In this document: positions 47,826 to 57,839 of the stretch, one piece after another | Layout of the letters: each line of letters starts with the position of its first letter | How positions within the stretch are numbered: position 1 is the first letter of the stretch | DNA from: Akebia trifoliata | Lineage: Eukaryota; Streptophyta; Magnoliopsida; Ranunculales; Lardizabalaceae | Assembly (NCBI GenBank): GCA_017979445.1 | Contig: CM030709.1 | Coordinates: 1,550,001-1,614,000, forward strand | Direction: 5' to 3' | DNA: 64,000 nucleotides | The notes under the pieces: model-generated | What the model saw: only the letters and a program-made list of their open reading frames with translations | What the model was told of the DNA's origin: nothing | Databases searched by the model: none | Translations under genes and position numbers: made by a program

Positions 47826-48230
47826 TTTTGTTGTGCGGAAGCATAACAAGAGTAAAATTAAAGAAGAAAACAAATACACAAGGTTTACGTGATTCAACAA
47901 ATGGCCTACGTCCACGGAGGAAAGGGAGAAAAATCCACTATCAACGATGAAGATTACAAACTCTTTGCCTTTTGCCGCAAGAACCTCATAGAGCAAAAAC
48001 ATAAAGAAACCCTACTAGAAATACATGTATATACCCAAAAAAAAATTACCTCAGAGCCGCTGCCCTGAAAATCATATGGACCCAGTCGAGTATCTTGACT
48101 TGGGACCTTTTACTTCAAGCCGAGCCCATTCCACTTAAGGTCCCTTTTGATACTTCCTTGGCTCTTGAAGTCCAAGCCCAATAAGAAACTAGACATCTCA
48201 CGACACTTTTTTTTTTTTACAATTCTTAAA
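47826..48230 (-). mobile_element. Copia-like LTR remnant (minus)
   Basis: The reverse strand contains ctccgtggacgtaggcca, then tttgttgaatcacgtaaacc and gcttccgcacaac, the R-U5 signature of plant Copia LTRs. It ends in a CA-type terminus near 47832. The other border is vague. There is no gag-pol. It shares its type with 9772-10345 but not its exact sequence. Confidence 0.5.
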
Positions 48231-48269
48231 TTTTATGTTCTACATCCATGTCGTCATTTGTTTCATATT

Positions 48270-48778
48270 TGATAAATTTGAGGGTCCAACTCAAAACCAA
48301 TTAGCAATGAGTGGAAAGGCCCAGGAACTTATAAAGAGAGAGAGACAAGACAATGAGTATTCCATATTGGAATAAACTCAACACATTCCCGCATGTATGA
48401 TTGGCAATGAGTGGAAAGGCCCAGGAACTTATAAGGAGAGAGACAAGACAGTGAGTATTCAATATGAGACTAAACTCAACACGCTCCCGCATATGTGATT
48501 GATAATGAGTGGAGAGGCCAGGGAGCTTATAAGGAGAGAGACAAAGCAATGAATATTCGATTTGGGACTAAACTCAACACGCTCCCACACTTGTGGGCCG
48601 AATTGAATCAAAGTACACGGAGATATAAATTAGGTGATGTGGAGATATGAATTGAGTGAAATGGAAGAGAGAAAGACTTGCTCTAATACCATGATAAATT
48701 TGATGGCCTAACTCAAAACCAAATTGACAATGAGCGAAAAGGCCCAAGAGCTTACAAGAAGAGAGACAAAGACACTAA
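48270..48778. repeat. ~100-bp tandem array (about 3 full units plus a remnant)
   Basis: The phrase aatgagtgga(a/g)aggcc(c)ag recurs at about 48304, 48404 and 48503, each followed by gagagagacaa, then gag-type ends, ctaaactcaacac and cccgca words. A fourth partial unit starts at about 48719. The remainder of that unit resumes at 49585 after an inserted element. Confidence 0.8.
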
Positions 48779-49584
48779 GGGTATGTTTGATTGCATAGAA
48801 AGTGACTTTTCATGGAATTTGAAATCTATGGAAAAATAGGTAGGGTTGGAAAATCAAATTCCATTGTTTGATTTTACTTGGACAAAATCATGAAAAATAA
48901 TAGAAAAAAGAATAAGAGAAGGAGAGGGAGAGGAAGAAGAAGAGGGAGGGGGGAGGATGTGGCAGCGATGGCAGTGGCGAAGGCGAGGGTAGCGGCGACG
49001 GAGAAGATGGCGGCGGAGGCGACGGTTACGGTGGCGGCGATGACGATGACGATGGAGGTAAGTGAGGAAAAAGATGGAAAAACGTGATGGTAGCGACGGT
49101 GGCGGCGACGGAGGTAAGCAAGGAAGAAGATGGTGAGGAAGATCGGGGGAGAAAGTGGTGGTGGTGGTGGCGAAGGAGGCGAGAGAGAGAGAAGGTGGCC
49201 GGAGATGATGATAACGGAGACGGGATTACAACGGTGATGGTGACGACGACGAGGTTAGTGTAATGGTGTTGGTGGTGGTAGGGAAGAAGAAGATATGAGT
49301 AGGGAAGAATTAGGGATGAAAAATATGGGTGGATTTTTTGAAGGGGGTGGAAAATGAATTTTCATTTCCATATGAAATCAAACACTTGAAAAATGTCATT
49401 TTCCACGGAAATTGATTTTCCACCCTATTTATGGGTGGGAAAGTGAAATCCATATTTTGGTAGACTTTTTGAAGAGGGTGGAAAATGAATTTCCATTTTC
49501 ATATGCAATCAAACACTCGAAAAATATCATTTTCCATGAAAATTGATTTTTCACCCTATTTTCCATGTGCAATCAAACATACCC
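48779..49584. mobile_element. PIF/Harbinger-like non-autonomous element with GC-rich cargo
   Basis: Termini gggtatgtttgattgca and tgcaatcaaacataccc are a perfect 17-bp TIR. Flanking taa (48776) and tga (49585) resemble a 3-bp TWA target duplication with one change. The insertion splits a tandem-repeat unit, so its limits are clear. The 3' end region (from about 49329) is duplicated in tandem with a 130-bp period. The centre (48878-49300) is purine-rich and GC-rich with many ggcggcgacg words and a frame encoding an Arg/Gly then Ala-rich low-complexity peptide. No transposase. Confidence 0.75.
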
Positions 49585-49587
49585 TGA

Positions 49588-50144
49588 GTTTCCAATGTGT
49601 GACTAAACTCAACACATATAGATAGATATTCTTGTCCCTCCATCCACATAATCCAATCTCTTTATCTCTCTCCTAAGTATAATATGTATATATTGTCCTG
49701 TTAGGTATAAGATATTAATAATCAAGGGGATGGTAGTTGACTATTGGAAAGCAAATGCTACAAAAATATTGTACCTTTATCTTACATATGTCTATGTTTT
49801 CCTCTCTCTCTCGCGCTTTGTGTGGCTGATATTGGGTTTGTTGAACAAGAAACTATGAGTGTGACAGTGAAAGAGAAATAATGTTATCAATGATTGATGA
49901 GTGATAATTAAATTTTGGTGTGTGGTGATGAAATTTACTTGTAATATGGTTCTCTTTTGTTGGGGGTGAAAGAACATTGACTGTAGGAAAATCGATGGTG
50001 GACCTAAAGACATCTACACAACAAATAATAAAAAAACAAGAAAAAGAGGATTGATGTTTTACATTTAGGTGGGACTCTCATTATTGTTTGTTGCTGATAA
50101 CTTCTCCTCAATTCCTTGATGATCTCCTCCACCTTCCCACAACT
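49588..50144. other. Gene-free stretch
   Basis: Begins with the rest of the split tandem unit (ccaatgtgtgactaaactca). The remainder is AT-rich with no recognisable gene. Confidence 0.45.
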
Positions 50145-50855
50145 GGATTAATATTTTATTTCTACATCTTTCTCTATATTTTATGAATAATTTGTTGAAT
50201 AAAAATAAATTGTTCTTTATATTATTTCCCTTAATTAATAGGACCTTAAATAGATTTTATAAAGACATAAAAAAATATATTTTAATATCGATACTAGATT
50301 AACATATATCCAAGAAATATATCCTTACATGGATGGATAGACCCCAGAAATATATCAATTCCTATCTTCTATAGACACAAAAGGTATTTTAATTTTGAGT
50401 CGTGATAATCTAACACCCCCTTACACTCACATCACAGAATCATAGATCATTTTCTTTAGGATACACAAGAAAAGATTTATGATTCTACGTATGCCAATTG
50501 GATTAATATTTTATTTCTACATCTTTCTCTATATTTTATGAACAATTTGTTGAATAAAAATAAATTGTTCTTTATATTACTTCCCTTAATTAATAAATAG
50601 GGCCTAAAATAGATTTTATAAGGACATAAACTATATTTTAATATCGATACTAGATTAACATATATCCAAGAAATATATCCTTACATGGATGGATAGACCC
50701 CAGAAATATATCAATTCCTATCTTCTATAGACACAAAAGGTATTTTAATTTTGAGTCGTGATAATCTAATACCCCCTTACACTCACATCACAGAATCATA
50801 GATCATTTTCCTTAGGATACACAAGAAAAAGATTTATGATTCTACGTATGCCAAG
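50145..50855. repeat. 355-bp tandem duplication
   Basis: Two adjacent copies, 50145-50499 and 50500-50855, both start ggattaatattttatttctac and end gattctacgtatgccaa. They differ by a few substitutions and short indels only. Each ends with the tcataga...ggatacacaag phrase of the foldback family, so part of a MITE was duplicated with it. Confidence 0.9.
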
Positions 50856-50895
50856 CCAAATGATCGGTAGTCCTACGTTGGGGTGTATGTCGCCC

Positions 50896-50911
50896 GGGGG
50901 GGGGGGGGGGG
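50896..50911 (+). repeat. G16 run
   Basis: Sixteen Gs follow gtatgtcgccc, close to an A-rich stretch. The length may vary or be mis-assembled. Confidence 0.8.
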
Positions 50912-51660
50912 TTAGAAAATCATTATTCTTCAAAAAAAAATGTTCAAATCCCCTACTGATAGAGCAGGTACCGTACTTTATTTTTTATTAAAGAAAGATA
51001 ATTACAATTTTTAAGGGATTAACTTTCAAGTCGAAGGACTTTAATAGAAAGGAAAAAAGAACAAAGGACTCTAGTGAGAGAAAGTAGTAATATTTAGGAC
51101 ATCGTGAATCCGCTCTTTAGATTCAAAGGATAGAATCATTAGATTTACGATAAATCCCATCAACAAATATCACCCAATTTTTTTTTCCTCTCTTGATTTC
51201 CGTATGTACGTGATTCTATACGAATGTGTATCTTGACCAATCACAAAGTGTTCACATCAAAAGACATCATCACAAAAAGTTCAATCCATTTTGATAGTCA
51301 GAACCCTAAAAAGTTGAGTTGTAGTGATTTTAATGTCCTAGACCATATGCGTAAACCTTACTCTCATTTTTTTTTTTAAAGAAAAAAAAAACATAGTTTA
51401 CATCTTTTAAAGAGTGTTTGATTGAAAATATATTTTGAATTATGTGTCCTCCAAATAATACAAAAAAAATGTGAAATATTCAAATAATGCTAATCTTTAT
51501 AATTTAAAATTTGTAAAAAAAAAATAGGATAAAATTTAGTTTTATTTTTAAGATTATATATAAAAAGTAACTCTTGAAGTACAAGAAAACAGCTTGTATA
51601 ATAAAAAAATAATTCTTTTTCCATCATCATCGTTTGCTAGTTTGCTCCGATGTTCCATGT
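50912..51660. other. Gene-free stretch before tRNA-Ile
   Basis: AT-rich sequence with T/A runs. No gene or defined element seen. Confidence 0.45.
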
Positions 51661-51666
51661 TGAATT

Positions 51667-51670
51667 AAAA
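51667..51670 (-). terminator. Pol III terminator of tRNA-Ile
   Basis: TTTT on the minus strand begins 6 nt after the last tRNA base, the usual Pol III stop. Confidence 0.75.
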
Positions 51671-51675
51671 GTGGT

Positions 51676-51749
51676 TGGCCCATGCAGGTCTCGAACCTGC
51701 GACCTTCGCGTTATTAGCACGACGCTCTAACCAACTGAGCTAATAGGCC
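51676..51749 (-). tRNA. trnI-AAU: tRNA-Ile (anticodon AAU)
   Basis: A 74-nt cloverleaf without intron. The acceptor GGCCTAT pairs with ATGGGCC, with one G-U-type pair. The D-stem is GCTC/GAGC, the anticodon arm TCGTG-CTAATAA-CGCGA carries AAT, and the T-arm is GCAGG-TTCGAGA-CCTGC. Box A (TAGCTCAGTTGG) and box B (GGTTCGAGACC) match consensus, so it is probably transcribed. CCA is not encoded, as expected for a nuclear gene. It is divergent from the LBD gene, whose ATG is 155 bp away. Confidence 0.97.
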
Positions 51750-51821
51750 GACATACATTAGCAGTATCAAATAAAATAATATAATTTAATTATCAAATAC
51801 ATGTTTGCTCTCTCTCCATCT

Positions 51822-51840
51822 CTATATATATATGTATAAT
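51822..51840 (+). promoter_or_regulatory. TATA-rich core promoter of the LBD gene
   Basis: ctatatatatatgtataat lies 65-83 bp upstream of the ATG at 51905, only ~75 bp from the 5' end of the divergent tRNA gene. Confidence 0.5.
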
Positions 51841-51904
51841 CATAGATTTTGGTGGGAGAGGGTGAAAGGTGGACAAGGGCCTTGAAGAAACTCTAAGTTG
51901 AAAC

Positions 51905-52330
51905 ATGAAAGGCCATGACTCACGTTCAAGTTCTTCATGTGGAGCATGCAAATTCTTCAAGAAAAAATGCACACCAAATTGTATCTTTGCCCCTTACTTC
52001 CGATCCGACGAGTTGTGCAAATTTGCCAAAGTTCACAAGGTTTTCGGAGCAAGTAATGTGAGTAAGATCCTAACTGAGGTCCCTTTGGAGAGAAGAGAGG
52101 AAACGATTAACTCGTTGGCTTACGAGGCCGAGGTAAGGCTTATGGACCCTGTTTATGGTTGCATTGGAGCCATGAGTATGTTACAGAAGAAAATGGCTCA
52201 GTTACAACATGACCTTGCCATTGCAAGAGCTCGCCTTGCTCGCTACAATGACACCACCACCAATGCTCCTCCTCCACCTCTTGTCTTTGATTTAGAATTT
52301 CAGATGGAATCAAACTTCATAGAATATTAG
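51905..52330 (+). CDS. LBD21: LOB-domain transcription factor, LBD21-like
   Basis: An intronless 141-aa protein. The C-block CX2CX6CX3C lies at C12, C15, C22 and C26 (CGACKFFKKKCTPNC). The GAS block runs from about 40 (FAKVHKVFGASNVSKIL) to 90 with the conserved DPVYGC. A perfect LX6LX3LX6L coiled coil uses L93, L100, L104 and L111, so it belongs to class I. The short tail has a Pro run (PPPPLV). LBD proteins bind DNA as dimers and control organ boundaries, lateral organs or auxin responses; the role of this one is unknown. The symbol rests on its place between SAM50 and a SIP1 trihelix gene, matching what I recall of At3g11090 (LBD21). The LBD family is certain, the exact member likely. Confidence 0.92.
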   Translation: MKGHDSRSSSSCGACKFFKKKCTPNCIFAPYFRSDELCKFAKVHKVFGASNVSKILTEVPLERREETINSLAYEAEVRLMDPVYGCIGAMSMLQKKMAQLQHDLAIARARLARYNDTTTNAPPPPLVFDLEFQMESNFIEY

Positions 52331-53177
52331 AATTGTAACAACAATGGTCAATTAATGTTACTCTTTGAACTTCATTTTAAACATAATATATCTATCTTCA
52401 TCAATTCATTTTAATAGTTATTGTTTTTATTTGGTGTTGGTGGTCTCATGTCTCATCACTGAAACCCATTGGGATGTTTGTTAATCAATCTCCATTTAAC
52501 TTCTATGATAAAAAATTTAAGTAAAATAAATAAATAAACACATTTATAGTTTCTTTTTCTGTTCTTTTTTATTCTAATGGAGGGTGTCATCTAACATTTA
52601 AGCATCATAAGTTTCTTTCTTTTTCCTTAGTAGGTAGTGGGATCAGATCAAACCAACTACTAACCCATCTCATGTCAACTAATTTAACTGTGTTGAGGGT
52701 TTTGTGCCCCTACAAATAAAATAGAGCTGCTATTGGCACCCCAACTTTTACTTATTACACCCCAATTTCTTAAATTATTTAATGTGATGCTACCAATACA
52801 TTGAACTTACAAAATGTCCAAACTTATCGGACTCCAGTTAAAATCAATGATTTTAAGAATGGGAATTTAGGATTCATTCAACGTATAGTTTAGTTAAAGA
52901 AATATGACTTTTTTCTAGTGATAGTTTGGACATATTCATGTTAAAATTAACAACTTCTACTAACAATCACTCAATCAGCACATATAACAGCCCACTTAAA
53001 ACTTTGAATATGAAATGCAAGGAAAACTATAGTTTCTTGCCGATGTTTTCTTTTCTTTTTTTTTCCTTTTCACCATTTTGTAATTTCTAAATATTTTGCG
53101 CAATTCTTTTCTTTTTCATCTCAAAGGATTATTCAGGTCTGTGAATCACTTCAAAATGTGAAGGAACCCTCCCCACA
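52331..53177. other. Gene-free stretch with a half MITE
   Basis: Mostly plain AT-rich DNA. At about 52728-52780 the phrase gagctgctattggcacccca, then acttttacttattacacccc, matches one end of the ACACACCAA MITE family. A weak right end near 52950 (aacttctactaacaa) may close a ~250-bp element. Confidence 0.5.
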
Positions 53178-53324
53178 ATTCGTGGTCTAATCCGACAACA
53201 CATTGCTTCGAACATAGGAGTTGCTAAAAGTAAAATTCGCGAAAAAGAACCAATTGTGTGGGAAATACTTCAAGAAGTTATGCAGGGGCATCCTGTATTG
53301 CTGAATAGAGCACCCACTCTGCAC
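53178..53324 (+). pseudogene. rpoC1: Nuclear plastid DNA fragment: partial rpoC1
   Basis: 147 bp translate without a stop to [49 protein letters not shown], the conserved plastid RNA polymerase beta' (rpoC1) block that leads to the NADFDGD active site. The active-site part and the rest of the gene are absent. After TLH the sequence diverges at once. A short plastid-to-nucleus insertion (NUPT), not expressed as a gene. Confidence 0.9.
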
Positions 53325-53666
53325 TCATCCTTCTCCATCTGATATACCAAGTGAGTAGGATTTTTCAATCCGACTGTGGTCTTTTTCAGTGCATTTTGTA
53401 TTCTTAATACTTTTTCATCATTGCATTTATTCAGTACCTCAATCTCACTTGGTTTTGGAATTGGTTACCGGAATGTTCAATGTCCTGAGGCCACTGGCAC
53501 ACATGGCGTTTTGAATTTATTTCAAGTCCCTACATTTCCCGAAAAATTTGACATACCTTCTTGAAAATGCCATGTGTAATCCAATGCAATCGGTTCCTTA
53601 GAAAAATGGGCACCGTGAAAACTTGAAATCCAACATGTGATTGCACTAGGGAAAATAGCAAGAAAA

Positions 53667-53700
<34 letters not shown>

Positions 53701-54177
53701 GGCGTCACCGAGGATATAACAGCTATTTCTGTTGTAACCATTTAGATGAGATAAAATTCACATAACATTTTTTTTTTTGACATCACCTGTCACTGATGAG
53801 AAACAAAGAAAGAAATCACCTTGTATATCTGGCTTAATGATATTTATGAAGTATGAAATATAAGCACAAATGATCAAAATAGGAGATCCATTATAGTGAC
53901 ACAGTCGAACATTTGCAAATACCACCAGCGAAGAAGTATATAGAACAGGCATGCCATATCATGTGCGATAACCTTTAAAACAGTGGACAAATGTGTCACC
54001 AATGGTTTGAATCATCATTTGTAATTAACATCTAGAAATAGCTTTCATTGAGACTTCAGGAATTAGTTGTTCCTTCCATGCTTGGGAATTGTTTGTGCGA
54101 TTTCCAGCTGTAGCTTCTTGCCTGTTGAATGGAATACCAAATTAAGGTTACTGGAACATAAATGAATAATGATTTTA
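53325..54177. other. Gene-free stretch with repeat traces
   Basis: 53495-53600 shows catggcgttttgaatttatt and aatgccatgtgtaatccaat, a diverged copy of the repeat at 30762. A (GA)n microsatellite lies at about 53671-53696. Nothing else is recognised. Confidence 0.5.
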
Positions 54178-54330
54178 TGACGCCCCCATCATAGAACCAT
54201 AAATCATTTGCCTCGGGATACGAAGAACCATAAATCATTTTTCCTGTGTATCCTGTGGCAAATGATCTACAGTTCTGTGATGGGGGGCGTATGTTACAAG
54301 GGAGCGTCAGATTATCACGACTCTAAAATC
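54178..54330. repeat. Foldback element (tcgggatacac family)
   Basis: gacgcccccatcatagaacc at the left pairs with gttctgtgatggggggcg at the right; inner ataaatcatttgcctcggga and gtatcctgtggcaaatgat pair. The tail cagattatcacgactctaaaa is shared with the repeat at 50400. Confidence 0.75.
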
Positions 54331-54519
54331 TTCACATGATTTCAAATTGCAATTAAATTCGCAGCTTATTAATACACCAACTCAGTATCCAAGATAAATA
54401 CATGGAGCACAGCACATCACCAGGGTTGATTAATGTGGTCATATTCTCAATATTCTTAAAACTCAAACCCAGTACAGTTGCTAATGTGAGCAACAATTAA
54501 GCATGAAAAAGACAAACAC

Positions 54520-54846
54520 GAAGGGTAGGTCAAGTGTTCCAAACCCCACGAGGCAATGAATTCCTTGGGGCCACCGTCCAAGGTCTGGTTGACCATCGAC
54601 TCAACCAGTTGCATGTAGGACTTTCCAAGGGGGCGGTGCGTGTGACCGTGGGATTAGTCTCACCCGAAGGGTAGGTCAAGTGTTCGAAACCCCATGAAGC
54701 AATGAATTCCTTGGGGCCACCGTCCAGGGTCTGGTTGACCATCAACTCAACCAACTGCATGTAGGACTTTCCGAGGGGGCAGTGCGTGTGACTGTGGGAT
54801 TAGTCTCACCCGAAGGGTGGGGATACCCATGATAAGCCAAAAAAAC
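54520..54846 (+). mobile_element. SINE-like dimer with 18-bp target duplication
   Basis: Two tandem 146-bp units start at about 54519 and 54665 (cgaagggtaggtcaagtgtt, box-B-like gttcgaaacccc). Each ends gtgggattagtctcacc. A short tail (gggtggggatacccatgat, then a poly(A)) closes the element. The perfect 18-bp duplication catgaaaaagacaaacac lies at 54502-54519 and 54847-54864. The head appears truncated relative to a full tRNA-derived SINE. Confidence 0.88.
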
Positions 54847-55307
54847 CATGAAAAAGACAAACACTACAGAGATGTTTATAGTTCATGTAAACAAAAATGC
54901 AATAAATGGATGTATGAGAAATATGGATTCAAGAGACGATAAGTATCTTTTTTTGGTGCCTATGCTCAGATCAACTTGTAGGTTTTCTTGCGCAGCTAAC
55001 TACATTCATACGTTAAAACAGAAAGTCTTAGCCAACCAAAATGTATCCTTCCCCTAATCTTCTTCAATAAAGCCTTTATTATGATCTCAAGACTTCACTG
55101 TGGCTCTAGACAGAGTGGAATGGAGGATCAGGATTCATTCAACCAAACCCCAAATCTGTGGGATCAGGATTATAAAATTTGCTTAGGGTTCTTACATTAC
55201 GTTGGTCTTTCCCATAAGTTGTTGATTGTTCCCAAAGAACTTCATAAAAACCAGTGGTGATGGACCAGAGTTGGTCTGTTCTTTAATCTGAATGGGTCAA
55301 ACGAAAC

Positions 55308-55735
55308 ACAATTTTTTTTATTTTATTGATAATGGAAAGAAATACAGAAAATGGGAGGTCGACATGACCCACCCCAAAAGAAAAGGAAAGAAAACAAACA
55401 ACAAACAAAGCAGAAGAAAGATTACAAACACAGTCCCACCGGGCCACAAAATCCTCGAAAAACATCCATTTGAACTCTTTGAAGACTTTGCACCAATAGA
55501 ATAGCAAACCCATAGTCAAAATAACCAACTCGTGATTTAATTGCCTTATTCCTTCAAAGTTCTATCATTTCTAGCTTTCCAAATGCCCCACATGATCACG
55601 AAAGGAGTTAGACTCACAATATCCTCTTGGGAGTGTCAGAAGCCTCACCCTACCTGAAGCCATTCCCCAAGGAGACACAATTCCCTAAGCCATGACTCTC
55701 CTAAAGTTGTTTAGGGCCATTCAATCACATGTACA
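55308..55735 (-). mobile_element. Antisense 3' end of a second LINE type
   Basis: The reverse strand reads ILTMGLLFYWCKVFKEFKWM, FFEDFVARWDCVCN, then a 3' UTR and an A-rich end (the T-run at 55310). It resembles the C terminus of the main LINE but the sequence and 3' UTR differ, so it is another subfamily. It abuts the plus-strand LINE at 55745. Confidence 0.75.
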
Positions 55736-55744
55736 TGTATCACC

Positions 55745-57137
55745 TGGAAGGCCAATTATCTGTCGAAAGGAGGGAAGGTTACGCTGATCAAGAGCACTTT
55801 AACGAGTATTCCGGTTTATGTCCTATCGCTGTTCACGCTCCCGAGATCTGTCGAAATTAGAATGGAAAGGCTTATGAAGGATTTTTTGTGGAATGACAGG
55901 ATGGGCAAGAGAAAGTATCATTTGGTCAGATGGAAAGTGGTCTGCACGCCTAAGAAGAATGGGGGTCTGGGCATAAAGGGGCTTAGATTAGCCAATAGAG
56001 CTCTATTAGGAAAATGGCTTTGGAGATTCGGTGAAGAAAGGAGTAGTTTGTGGAGGAGGTTATTAGGGCCAAGTACGGGGAAAAAATGTTAGGCTGGTAT
56101 AGCGGCGAGGCTAAAGATCCTTATGGGTGCAGTGTCTGGAAAGGGGTTCTGAAAGGGATGGAGGATTTCAAGAGAGGGATAAGATTCAAAGTGGGATTGG
56201 AAGATAGGATTAGATTCTGGGAGGATAGTTGGTGTGGCACATCGCCTTTGGCAGTCCAATTCCCGTCTTTGTACACTTGTTCAATCAACAAGAACCGCTC
56301 TATCCAGCAGTGTTTGGTTGGCAATGAGTCTGGTCCTACTTGGGATTTGGGGTTCAGAAGAAATTTTAATGATTGGGAGTTAACCGAGGTGACATCTTTC
56401 CTTGATCTCATGTATACAGTTCATCTCAATGACAACGAACAGGATAAGTGGGAGTGGACAATGGCTAAAGATTCGAGATTCTCTGTTAGGTCTTTCTATA
56501 AGTGGCTTTCTTCTAATGTAGAGAGTTCCTTGGTGGGATCAATCAATTGGTCCAGGCTAGTCCCTTTTAAAGTATCTTTTTTCGTTTGGTTGGCTTCTCT
56601 TAGCAGGATTCTCACGTTGGATAATTTGATTGTGCGGGGTTGGATCATTCCCAACTGTTGTCCCCTTTGCATGAGTGATGCGGAATCTGTTGATCATTTA
56701 TTAATCCATTGCTCTTTTTCTTTTGACATTTGGTCGACTTTTCTTGGTCTTTTCGGTTTTAACTGGGTCCTTCCTCGTAAGTTCTCCTCGGTGTTAGTAG
56801 AATGGACCAGTAACGCTTTCCATACCAGGAAAAAAATCCTTTGGGATATGCTTCCCTCGGCTATCACTTGGGGGATCTGGAACGAGCGAAACAATAGAGT
56901 GTTCAATAACAAAAGTAGCAACTCTCATGCAGGTTTCTTGGAGATCTTGGGTTTATTATACCTTTGGTCAAAGCAGAACATAGAGTTTACGGGAACTTCA
57001 TTTGATGATTTTGTTTTTAGATGGCACTCCTTGTGTAATGATTAGTGTTGTTTTTCTTTTTTTGCTTTTCTTTGAGGCTCTCTCGGCCTCTTTGTTTCTT
57101 GTCTCTCCTCTCTGATCAATATATTATACTTTTCAAA
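55745..57137 (+). mobile_element. LINE 3' half, frameshifted copy
   Basis: Plus strand: [52 protein letters not shown], then after a 1-bp frameshift (about 56057-56063, LWRR|VIRAKYGEK) FYKWLSS, FFVWLASLSRIL, CPLC...ESVDHLLIHC and VFRWHSLCND. A 3' UTR and poly(A) end at 57137-57151. It is the same family as 41237-42565 and reaches further 5'. No clear target duplication (only gtacat at 55731 and 57152). Dead copy. Confidence 0.9.
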
Positions 57138-57151
57138 AAAAAAAAAAAAGT

Positions 57152-57839
57152 ACATTTACCAACACAATCCTGTTCCCTGAAATTGAGATCATTGTTGAAT
57201 GATTTTTGCCAATCGTGTTGGACAATCCAAAGCTACAAATTAGTTACAAGAATAGGAAAAGTTCATTGAACACAAACCTTGTATTCTAAACTTAAAAATT
57301 ACTAAAAGCCCTGATAATTCTAAGCATCCATTCACCAACTTTTTCAATCTTCGGTTCCCCTAATCGTAAGGGATCAATCCAACATAATATAAGAACCCTA
57401 AGCAAATTTCATAATCCATACAACTTGCAACCATTTTAAGATGATTGTAATAGTTCCACTTTCCACTTCCCTTCATCCCTTCCCCTAAGAAAATGGATTC
57501 CAATTTCAATTACCAAACAAAAGAACAAAAACCAGACCAAAACATATCAAACATCTGTTTACACACCACATTACCCAAGCTCATGAATTTAAATATCCTC
57601 TCCAAGCAATTACTAGTGAAATTGAAACTATCAAATTCTCAAATTCATCATTTCCAAGCTAGTTTATTTTTCCTCTCTCAAAGTAACAACTATGATTTCA
57701 CTACTACACACCAATTCGACATGAATTAGGGTTTTTTGCATCGAAATATGTTGCAAAAATCAAATTGAAATCAATCACGAACTAATTCAGAATATGAAAT
57801 TGATTAAAAACGAAAAATCAAAAAAAGAGACTTGAGGAT
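57152..57839. other. Gene-free stretch 3' of the trihelix gene
   Basis: Intergenic DNA, probably including the 3' UTR of the minus-strand trihelix gene. No gene; the frames at 57045-57269 and 57493-57729 look like noise. Confidence 0.5.

Noticed and set aside
48878..49087. Arg/Gly/Ala-rich 69-codon frame as a gene
   Set aside because: It lies inside a TIR element and has trinucleotide-like composition. No evidence of expression.
55731..57158. Target duplication gtacat around the second LINE
   Set aside because: Six bases with poor extension are not enough; the true left border may be hidden by the adjoining LINE piece.
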